A DNA stretch of 64,000 bases. It comes from Alteromonas sp. BMJM2. Its GTDB lineage: Bacteria; Pseudomonadota; Gammaproteobacteria; Enterobacterales; Alteromonadaceae. The position numbers were made by a program, and so were the translations under genes. The stretch is taken from NCBI RefSeq assembly GCF_027257845.1, contig NZ_JAPVOT010000010.1:1-64000 (forward strand). The letters are read 5' to 3'. The notes beneath the pieces were generated by a model. The model ran no database searches and was not told the DNA's origin. It saw nothing but the letters and a program-made list of their open reading frames with translations. Shown here piece after piece: positions 27,987 to 35,586 of the stretch. Position 1 is the first letter of the stretch. Each line of letters starts with the position of its first letter.

Positions 27987-28551
27987 AATTTATTTCCTGT
28001 TTATCTGTCTTGTTGTTTCAGCACTTTTACTCTCGTGCTTTAGAAACTTTTGTTATGTTTTGACATACAGGTTCAACCATTACCTTAAACGAAACGCCTA
28101 TCCATGACTTTCAACGCAACTGCGTTGCAACGACCTACCCGCGTGTCAGTTGGCGTAAATAAAACGTACCTACACTTCATCTACAAAATCCATATTAATA
28201 GGCAAATCAGCATGTTGAGTATACAACCTCAGTCCTGATGAGTTTTTTTCATACCTATTAAACAGCCATCAAACGGAGTAAAAAAACGTCACACCCCGTC
28301 ATCCCTGCGCTATGAGCAGATTCATATTAGGAATAGATCTTTATAATTAACATTTATTTCACGACTACAAATGTAACAAAATGTGAGCTGTGCCTTTTTG
28401 AAAGTTATTGGCAGAAACTTGAGATGGCTTGAAAGGCCCATGAGAACGTGGTTTGGTGAATTAGATGGGTGGGATTGTTAGGTTTATTAAATTTAGATAG
28501 GCAGTTTGCTCAACACGCGAGAGCATTTAACGAGACGAGGGACACTAGTTG

Positions 28552-28589
28552 TGACAGGCATATTTAAAGACGAAAATTGTGACAGGCAT
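28552..28589. repeat. GACAGGCAT-family repeats downstream of the transposase gene
   Basis: TGACAGGCAT at 28552-28561 and 28580-28589, direct, about 180 bases beyond the transposase stop. The 0.7-kb gap 28064-28771 contains these repeats and AT-rich sequence; no other gene was recognised. Confidence 0.9.
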
Positions 28590-28771
28590 AGTTAAAAATG
28601 AGATGAGTTTTCACTTAGTCTATTTGCTAGGCATAAAACGGGCTTGAACAAATTTTGATAATTCTTCTTGTTGAAAATTAGAAGCAGTCGAACAGGTGAG
28701 TTTCGCTAGCGAAAATAAGTATGCAGCTACATTGACTGTTCTGGTATGTCGTTGGTCAATTTAGATTGAAG

Positions 28772-29749
28772 TTATCCTAGCAAACGTCTGGCATTTGTTT
28801 GCCCGTGCACCCGTTGTTGATTTTGATTATGCGCGTACTGCTCTAGGTGCAGCACTTTTCCTGCTGCATGCTTAAATAGGGTTTCGAATTGCGTGGTTAG
28901 CGTTAACCATTTGTCGCTTTCGATGTTGAGCCTATCCAAAATGTGTAATTTGATGTTGTCTACTTTCCCTTGTTTGGCTAGGTACATACGTCGACTGGTT
29001 GCATCAACGGCCTGAAGATATTCAATGAGAGTAAAGGGCAAACCGGTCGATAAACCTTTTTTTGATTTACTTGAAAAAGGCATGAGTCGTTTTGGCGTCT
29101 TCCCTGCCCTAGCTGCGCGTATACGATACTGTATACTAGTGTGATTGGAACTTTCTGGTGTTTTTGCCATATTTGCACGCACTGGATTTAAATCTACATA
29201 AGCCATGCAGGCCGCTAGAGCCGATTCATCTAATAGCGCTTGCGATTTAAATCGTCCCTCCCAGAAATGTCCTGTGCACGCATCTTCTTTGTTAGCAGCT
29301 CGGGCAATATACTCATTCAGTGCTCGCATAAACCAGCTGATATCGTAGAGCCGCTTTCGCCACACTTCTGCAGTGCATTCAATGGTTTTAAGTTGCGCTG
29401 CACTAAGCTCTTCTCGCGTAGGTAACGCCAGATACTGCTGTGTAAGCAAAGTTCCCTTATACAATGTATGCCAACGCTGAAGCACTTCCTCGATGGTCAT
29501 AGACTGCGCTTTGTCCTTGTCTATATGCAGCACCAAGTGTGTATGATTACTCATCACTGCATACGCACATACCCCGATAGTGAATACTTCACTCAACACA
29601 TGTATTCGATTTTCCACCCATTGACGGCGGTGTTCAAAACTTTTCCCATTTTCTTCCCCGCACAAAAAGGCACGACGAACACAGCGTGAAATACAGTGGT
29701 AATAGGGTGTATCGAAAAGGCTAATTTGCGATTTTCTGGCTTTAGGCAT
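28772..29749 (-). CDS. REP-associated tyrosine transposase (Y1/HUH superfamily)
   Basis: About 325 residues from MPKARKSQISLFDTPYYHCI, which is where RAYT proteins begin; a start 16 codons earlier (29797) is possible, and neither has a good ribosome-binding site. The hallmark N-terminal block CISRCVRRAFLCGE is present. The HUH metal motif appears as NHTHLVLHID (His69 and His71 from this start). WFMRALNEYIARAANKE holds a candidate catalytic tyrosine, and GHFWEGRFKSQALLDE follows. These single-strand nucleases are linked to dispersal of REP palindromes. Here the gene is bracketed by GACAGGCAT repeats in inverted orientation (28552-28589 and 29843-29881). The reading frame is intact. There is no partner orfB and no long terminal inverted repeats, which argues against an IS200/IS605 element. 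Confidence 0.88.
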   Translation of the reverse strand: MPKARKSQISLFDTPYYHCISRCVRRAFLCGEENGKSFEHRRQWVENRIHVLSEVFTIGVCAYAVMSNHTHLVLHIDKDKAQSMTIEEVLQRWHTLYKGTLLTQQYLALPTREELSAAQLKTIECTAEVWRKRLYDISWFMRALNEYIARAANKEDACTGHFWEGRFKSQALLDESALAACMAYVDLNPVRANMAKTPESSNHTSIQYRIRAARAGKTPKRLMPFSSKSKKGLSTGLPFTLIEYLQAVDATSRRMYLAKQGKVDNIKLHILDRLNIESDKWLTLTTQFETLFKHAAGKVLHLEQYAHNQNQQRVHGQTNARRLLG

Positions 29750-29842
29750 CGAGGCTGTCAAACTATGAGTTGTAATATAAACAGTTTGAGTATTCATCGA
29801 GCTTAAAGAAAGTGTATCGAGGTACAGTTTTATTGATGTTTT

Positions 29843-29881
29843 ATGCCTGTCTCATTAGTTGATGTGTCTCATTAGTTGATG
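29843..29881. repeat. Inverted GACAGGCAT repeat with 17-bp tandem duplication upstream of the transposase
   Basis: ATGCCTGTC at 29843-29851, opposite in orientation to the copies at 28552-28589. TGTCTCATTAGTTGATG occurs twice head to tail at 29848-29864 and 29865-29881. Confidence 0.9.
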
Positions 29882-29894
29882 AGTGCATGGGTAC

Positions 29895-29919
29895 AAAAAA
29901 GGGGCAATAAAATTGCCCC
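29895..29919 (-). terminator. Intrinsic terminator of rnr-rlmB
   Basis: GGGGCAAT / ATTGCCCC stem with AAA loop and a six-A run on the plus strand (29895-29900), giving a U-run on the minus strand. It lies about 45 bases past the rlmB stop. Confidence 0.88.
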
Positions 29920-29962
29920 TTCGTCAGTGCGCTAGGTTTCACGCGCAGTGGTGTTAGCGGTG

Positions 29963-30703
29963 CTAACTGAGTCGCTGCCTAACAATTTCATATAAGCACA
30001 CGCCGGTTGCAACCGATACGTTCAAACTTGAAACACTGCCAGCCATAGGAAGCTTCACTAACTCGTCGCAGTTTTCTCTCGTAAGCCTGCGCATCCCCTT
30101 TCCTTCAGCGCCCATCACCAAGGCTGTAGGGCCTTTTAGATTGATATCATAAAGAGTTTTATCGGTTTCGCCTGCTGTACCTACAATCCAAATTCCTTTG
30201 TCTTGCATGTGCTTTAAGCTTCTTGCCAAATTCGTCACCTGAATAAGCGGTATCACTTCTGCAGCACCGCACGCCACTTTGCGAACCGTGCCATTTAAAC
30301 TAGCTGATTTGTCTTTAGGTACAACAACGGCATGTACGCCAGCGCCATCAGCTGTTCGTAAACACGCGCCTAAATTGTGCGGGTCGGTAATTCCGTCTAG
30401 CACCAGTAAAAAAGGTTGTGACTCTTTCTCTAAAATGCGGTCAAGATCGGCTTCATCAAGTACTCGTGCGGCTTTTGCTCTGGCAACTACGCCTTGGTGC
30501 TGCTCGCCGTTAACTTTGTCATCTAAGGTTTTGCGCTGACAAAACTGTACAGAAATGCCAAAACGGCGGGCTTGGTTCACAATGTTGACTAAACGCTCGT
30601 CGGTTCTACCTTTTAGCACCATAACTTCAACAACACGCTCAGGCTCGTTTTCTAATACCGACTGCATAGCATGTAAACCGTATAACCATTCTTGCTGCGC
30701 CAT
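29963..30703 (-). CDS. rlmB: 23S rRNA (guanosine-2'-O-)-methyltransferase RlmB
   Basis: 246 residues, matching the family. The N-terminal substrate-binding domain ([18 protein letters not shown]) is followed by a SPOUT/SpoU domain with motif 1 ([22 protein letters not shown]), motif 2 ([11 protein letters not shown]) and motif 3 ([18 protein letters not shown]), which form the knotted AdoMet site. It methylates G2251 in the P-loop of 23S rRNA. Its ATG follows directly after the rnr stop codon, the classic rnr-rlmB operon. Confidence 0.98.
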   Translation of the reverse strand: MAQQEWLYGLHAMQSVLENEPERVVEVMVLKGRTDERLVNIVNQARRFGISVQFCQRKTLDDKVNGEQHQGVVARAKAARVLDEADLDRILEKESQPFLLVLDGITDPHNLGACLRTADGAGVHAVVVPKDKSASLNGTVRKVACGAAEVIPLIQVTNLARSLKHMQDKGIWIVGTAGETDKTLYDINLKGPTALVMGAEGKGMRRLTRENCDELVKLPMAGSVSSLNVSVATGVCLYEIVRQRLS

Positions 30704-33085
30704 TTAACGCTTTCCTCTTCTACTCGTTTTATCTGATTTACCCGCTTTAGCAGGGCTTTTTACCCCGCTATTGGCTGGTGTCTTCGCTGGGCCTTTTTCT
30801 TGCCCAGTGCCACCACCTTTATTTGATGCAGGTTTAGGACCTAGCTTCCCTTTTCCAGCGGCTTTCTTAGAAGGTTTCGCTTTTCCCTTCTTGCCACCAG
30901 GGCTGCGCAGCATAGACTTATCGAACAATAAATCAATCTTTCTTTCATCTAAATTAACGGCAGCAACTTGCACTAACACGGTGTCGCCCAATCTAAACTG
31001 ATTGTGGCCAGACTCACCCACTAGCGCCATTTTCACATCGTCAAAATGATAGTAGTCATCATCTAACGAGGTGATGTGAACAAGCCCGTCAATATGATAT
31101 TCGGTAAGGCGGATAAACAAGCCGAAATTAGTGACCGAGCTCACCACACCTTCAAAGGTATCGCCAACGTGGTCGAGCATAAATTCACATTTCAACCAAT
31201 CGGCAACGTCGCGCGTCGCATCATCGGCTCTGCGCTCTGTCATAGAGCACTGTTCGCCCAATTGCTCTATTTCATCAACCGTATAGCTCTTACTGCCGCT
31301 TACCGACTTTTTGCCCTGTTGCTTTGCAATAATGCTTTTCAGCGCTCGGTGAACCACCAAATCTGGGTAGCGACGAATTGGAGAGGTAAAATGCGCGTAG
31401 GCTTCTAACGCTAAACCGAAGTGGCCAACGTTGTCGCCGCCATATACCGCTTGCTTCATTGAACGAAGCAACATGGTTTGTATTAGCTCTTCATCAACGC
31501 GACCTTTGGTTTTAAGCACCACGTCGGTAAATGCAGAAGGCTCTGCATCATCAACAATGCGATGAGTAATCCCTATCTCGCTAAGGTAGCTCGTAAATGC
31601 GGTAAGTCTGTCGGCGTCTGGCTTGTCGTGTATGCGATATAACGCCGGTGCTTCATGCTTTTCAAGCATAAGTGCAGCGCTCACGTTCGCCATGATCATG
31701 CACTCTTCAATAAGCTTATGTGCATCATTTCTCACAAGAGGAACAATGTTTTCTATCTTGCGCTGTGCGTTAAACACAAATTTCACTTCTTGCGTTTCAA
31801 ACTCAATAGCACCGCGTTTGGCGCGAGACTTTTTAAGGCCCCGATACAAGTCGTGTAAGTTACGCAAATGAGGCACATGCGCTTCGTAGCGCTGATGCAT
31901 TTCTTTGTCGCCCTGCAGAATTTTCCAGACCTTGTTATACGTAAGGCGAGCATGAGAATTCATTACGGCTTCGTAAAATTGGAACTCTTCAAGAATGCCT
32001 TGCGCACTGATGGTCATTTCACACACCATGCACAAACGATCTACTTCAGGGTTAAGCGAGCACAAGCCGTTTGATAGTACTTCAGGCAGCATTGGAATAA
32101 CTTGGTCGGGGAAATACACCGAGTTTCCACGCTGTTGCGCTTCATCATCAAGGGCTGAGCCTGTTTTTACATAATGGCTCACATCGGCAATGGCTACCCA
32201 TAGCTGCCAGCCGCCATCGTCTAGCGGCTCACAATATACTGCGTCGTCGAAGTCTCTGGCATCTTCACCATCAATTGTTACCAACGGCAATTGACGTAAA
32301 TCTACCCGTCCTGCTTTAGCATCATCAGGCACTTGGTCGGTAAGGTGTGACACTTGTTTAGTCACGCCCTTCGGCCACTGATGTGGAATATCAAACGTGC
32401 GCAAAGCCATCTCAATTTCCATACCTGGCGCCATATGCTCACCAAGTACTTCAACAACTTTACCTACTGGGCTCATTTTTCTGCGCGGGCGCTGAGAAAG
32501 CTCTACAACCACAACTTGCCCCATTCGAGCACCGTTAGTGCTTTCCGGCGGAATGACAATCTCGTGCTGAAGGCGGCTGTCGTCTGGCACTACCATGCCA
32601 AAGCCTTGCTCTACAAAGTAGCGCCCAACAATGGGCTCTTCTCTTGGCTCTATAACTTGTGTGATAAAGGCTTCTTTGCGGCCTCTGCGGTCGGTGCCGC
32701 TCACTCTGGCTTCTACAATATCATCATGCAGGAACATGCTCATTTGTCCTGCACTTACGAATAAATCGCCACTTTTATCTTCAGGGCGCAAGAAACCAAA
32801 ACCGTCACGGTGACCAATAAGTCGGCCTTTAAATATTTCATCACGGTTTTGAAGAATGTACTTTTTCTGACGCGTAAACTGTACCTGCCCCTCACGCTCC
32901 ATGGCACGAAGTCGTCGTTGAATACCAATTCGGGCATCTTCGTTTTCAGCATTTACTTCGGCGCAAATATCAAGAAATGACAAGGGTTTGTCATACTCTT
33001 TCAATATGCTCATCAAATGTTCTCGGCTAGCTACCGGGTTTTCGTACTTTTCTTTCTCGCGCTGATAATGCGGGTCGTCACTCAT
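30704..33085 (-). CDS. rnr: Ribonuclease R
   Basis: 793 residues, typical of RNase R. Order: N-terminal winged HTH (about 20-80), two cold-shock domains, the RNB catalytic domain (TIDGEDARDFDDAVY with the Mg-binding aspartates, at about 270-285), an S1 domain (GDTFEGVVSSVTNFGLFIRL) and a Lys/Gly/Pro-rich basic tail of about 75 residues. It is a 3'-5' exonuclease that degrades structured RNA and works in rRNA quality control and trans-translation. The tail is repetitive (KAKPSKKAAGKGK type), normal for this family. Confidence 0.98.
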   Translation of the reverse strand: MSDDPHYQREKEKYENPVASREHLMSILKEYDKPLSFLDICAEVNAENEDARIGIQRRLRAMEREGQVQFTRQKKYILQNRDEIFKGRLIGHRDGFGFLRPEDKSGDLFVSAGQMSMFLHDDIVEARVSGTDRRGRKEAFITQVIEPREEPIVGRYFVEQGFGMVVPDDSRLQHEIVIPPESTNGARMGQVVVVELSQRPRRKMSPVGKVVEVLGEHMAPGMEIEMALRTFDIPHQWPKGVTKQVSHLTDQVPDDAKAGRVDLRQLPLVTIDGEDARDFDDAVYCEPLDDGGWQLWVAIADVSHYVKTGSALDDEAQQRGNSVYFPDQVIPMLPEVLSNGLCSLNPEVDRLCMVCEMTISAQGILEEFQFYEAVMNSHARLTYNKVWKILQGDKEMHQRYEAHVPHLRNLHDLYRGLKKSRAKRGAIEFETQEVKFVFNAQRKIENIVPLVRNDAHKLIEECMIMANVSAALMLEKHEAPALYRIHDKPDADRLTAFTSYLSEIGITHRIVDDAEPSAFTDVVLKTKGRVDEELIQTMLLRSMKQAVYGGDNVGHFGLALEAYAHFTSPIRRYPDLVVHRALKSIIAKQQGKKSVSGSKSYTVDEIEQLGEQCSMTERRADDATRDVADWLKCEFMLDHVGDTFEGVVSSVTNFGLFIRLTEYHIDGLVHITSLDDDYYHFDDVKMALVGESGHNQFRLGDTVLVQVAAVNLDERKIDLLFDKSMLRSPGGKKGKAKPSKKAAGKGKLGPKPASNKGGGTGQEKGPAKTPANSGVKSPAKAGKSDKTSRRGKR

Positions 33086-33433
33086 GTATTTGTAAATTAC
33101 CTTTTGTTTATTTGGTTTTGTTTTTCAATATCATTTCTAAAAAGCGGATATTTCAATTGGCTTTGCGTGATTGCATAGTGTGTAATTTCATCGCCAAAAC
33201 TACTTTGCTGTTATGGCATCACTGCAACCGCTTCGCCATCTGGTTGTTTGATGCACAGTATAACAGTATTTATCACAAAAATATTGCGCTCAAGTGACAG
33301 CCAGAAACTGCGTAAATGAGTAAGTTGACTCGACTCTTCATTTTCCTTACAAAATAATGAGCGGTAACTCGCTTCGGTTGATTAGTTCATTGTCTACAGG
33401 TGGCGCTTTCGTATCACAAAAGCGCTACTTATC

Positions 33434-33515
33434 ATGCCTGTCTTATTTCTTTTCATCTCTTATTTATCATGCCTATCTCATTAGTTGCGTTTGCTAATTT
33501 TTATGACTGTCTTAA
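33434..33515. repeat. GACAGGCAT-family cluster between rnr and phoD-type gene
   Basis: ATGCCTGTC at 33434-33442, variant ATGCCTATC at 33469-33477 followed by TCATTAGTTG (shared with the transposase upstream repeat), and ATGACTGTCTT at about 33503. The gap 33086-33789 has no gene that I recognise. Confidence 0.8.
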
Positions 33516-33789
33516 TAATATTTTTTCACAATGAATACTCAAGCTTGGCTTTAGTAGTGCAAAGCATTGATAAAAAAGTGACACCTTCATGTCATATAGC
33601 CCCTGTATAAAAATAAGCCTTAGCATGTCGAGATGTGTGTTTTTAAACTTTAACGCTTTGATGAGTTTGTGCTTAGAAGCGACAGTGTTCTTGGGCGCTG
33701 ACACTCTATAACGTTAAAATCTAGCGTTATTTCCGAAATATAAACGCAGCATCGATATATCACTTACTCTTTTTGGAAAACCAGGCACC

Positions 33790-35466
33790 ATGGATAGAAG
33801 AAAATTTATTGCATTATCATCAGTTGCTGGCGTGAGCATGGCAATATCAAGTGGACTAGCTGGATGCGTTTCAAGCGCTCGCCCATCAAGCAATGCTGCT
33901 TTTACACATGGCGTGGCCAGTGGCGATCCGTTACAAAGCGCTGTTATTATCTGGACGCGGGCAGTTCCAGCGGGTAATGCCACTAAAGCCGACATTATTT
34001 GGGAGGTAGCCAGCGACAAAACGTTCAAAAGTATTGTGGCCAGCGACAGAGTATTCGCCAAAGCATCGCAAGACTATACCGTTAAAGTTGACGTAAAAGG
34101 CCTATCACCCAACAGTCAATATTATTATCGCTTTCGAAGCGCTGACAGCATGAGTGCAATCGGTGAAACCCGAACCCTACCTTCCAATGAAGTCAGTGAA
34201 GTGACTTTTGGAGTATTTTCTTGCTCTAACTATCCAGCAGGCTTTTTCACGCCTTATATGGAGGCGGCCGAGAATTCAAACATAGACTACGTGCTTCACT
34301 TGGGCGACTACATCTATGAATACGACGGCGAAGGATATGCCACAGAAAACGCAAAACAAATTGGCCGTACGTTTGAACCTGACAACGACACCGAGCTCTT
34401 TACCCTTACCGATTATCGCCGCCGCTATGCGCTTTATCGAACAGATGAAGGGTTACTCGCGCTGCATCAAAATAAACCCTTTATTGTAGTATGGGACGAC
34501 CACGAAGTATCAAACGATACTTACAAAGATGGCGCTCAAAATCATCAGGACGATGAAGGCGACTTTTTCAACCGTCGCGCAGCAGCGATACAAGCCTACT
34601 ACGAGTGGCTACCGATAAGACCCACCTTTGGTGAGTCGCGCATGGAAATTTATCGACAATTCACATTTGGCAAGCTGCTCGACCTGTACATGTTAGACAC
34701 GCGGGTACTCGCTCGCGATAAGCAACTTGAATATGCTCATTACCGTGACAAAGATACCAAGGCGTTTAACCAAACGGCGTTTACTAAAGATATAAGTAAC
34801 CCGCAGCGAGGTCTGCTTGGCGACGCGCAGCGTAAATGGTTGAACGAGGCAATGAAAAACAGCAGTGCAAAATGGCAGGTGTTAGGCCAACAGCTTTTAA
34901 TGGGTCGCATGCTGTTTCCGGTGTCTATATTTAATGGCGTGCCGCGGGAGCAAATTCCGGCTCACGTTGGCACTCTTGCTAAGATAAAGCGTAAACAGCA
35001 GCGCGGAGAAACGCTTAGTGAAAATGAGTTGCAGCTAGTGGCCTCAGTCATGCCATACAATCTGGATGCGTGGGATGGCTACCCTGTTGAGCGGGAGAGT
35101 TTACTAATCCAACTAAAACAGCTTAATAAGCCAGTCATAGCACTAGCTGGAGACACTCACAACGCGTGGCATAACACCCTCACTCTCGCTGATGGAACAA
35201 AAGTCGCCGTTGAGCTTGCGACTCCTGGAGTTTCCTCGCCAGGGATGGAGAACTATTTATCTATGGATAATAAATCAGCCGAGGCAATGGCGAAGGATTT
35301 ACCCATGCTTATTGACGACCTTCAATACTGCAACCTTCATCAGCGCGGATTTCTGACACTAAACGTTACCCATGAAGAATCAAATGCTACATGGCATTTT
35401 GTCGATGCCATTTTGACTAAAGACGGAAAAGTAAGCCAAACCCATTCCATAACTCTTAAGGCTTAG
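33790..35466 (+). CDS. phoD: PhoD-type alkaline phosphatase/phosphodiesterase, Tat lipoprotein
   Basis: 558 residues. The N-terminus MDRRKFIALSSVAGVSM is a twin-arginine signal followed by a lipobox (GLAGC), so the folded, metal-loaded enzyme is exported by Tat and lipidated. A Fn3-like PhoD N-domain (about 35-135, FTHGVASGDPL) is followed by the metallophosphatase domain with LHLGDYIYEY, WDDHEVSNDTY and LAGDTHNAWH, the Fe/Ca ligand motifs of the PhoD family. It releases phosphate from mono- and diesters outside the cytoplasm. It converges on a TonB receptor. No convincing Pho box was seen upstream. Confidence 0.92.
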   Translation: MDRRKFIALSSVAGVSMAISSGLAGCVSSARPSSNAAFTHGVASGDPLQSAVIIWTRAVPAGNATKADIIWEVASDKTFKSIVASDRVFAKASQDYTVKVDVKGLSPNSQYYYRFRSADSMSAIGETRTLPSNEVSEVTFGVFSCSNYPAGFFTPYMEAAENSNIDYVLHLGDYIYEYDGEGYATENAKQIGRTFEPDNDTELFTLTDYRRRYALYRTDEGLLALHQNKPFIVVWDDHEVSNDTYKDGAQNHQDDEGDFFNRRAAAIQAYYEWLPIRPTFGESRMEIYRQFTFGKLLDLYMLDTRVLARDKQLEYAHYRDKDTKAFNQTAFTKDISNPQRGLLGDAQRKWLNEAMKNSSAKWQVLGQQLLMGRMLFPVSIFNGVPREQIPAHVGTLAKIKRKQQRGETLSENELQLVASVMPYNLDAWDGYPVERESLLIQLKQLNKPVIALAGDTHNAWHNTLTLADGTKVAVELATPGVSSPGMENYLSMDNKSAEAMAKDLPMLIDDLQYCNLHQRGFLTLNVTHEESNATWHFVDAILTKDGKVSQTHSITLKA

Positions 35467-35500
35467 CAGTAAGGTTTTATAGTTATGGGCGTTAGAATAG

Positions 35501-35534
35501 AAAAGGGGCAGAGTGAAAGCTCAGCCCCTTTTTT
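35501..35534 (+). terminator. Intrinsic terminator after phoD
   Basis: AAAAGGGGC..GAG pairs with CTC..GCCCCTTTT, then a six-T run (35529-35534). The A-run on the left lets it serve also as terminator for the converging gene. Confidence 0.88.
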
Positions 35535-35564
35535 GGTGTTACTTATGTGACGCGTATTAAATTG

Positions 35565-35585
35565 GGATCTGACCCCATTTATTGT
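35565..35585. repeat. GGGGTCAG-family repeat behind the TonB receptor stop
   Basis: On the minus strand the stop TAA (35587-35589) is followed within a few bases by ATAAATGGGGTCAGATCCC. Confidence 0.8.
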
Positions 35586-35586
35586 T

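Noticed and set aside
28772-29749. Reading the transposase as an IS200/IS605 insertion sequence
   Set aside because: The protein is longer than IS200 TnpA and has the RAYT-specific N-terminal block; there is no tnpB and no IS200-type end hairpins at fixed distance.
33560-33730. Pho-box-like TGTCAT/TGACA strings before the phoD-type gene
   Set aside because: The direct repeats with 11-base period expected for PhoB are not present.
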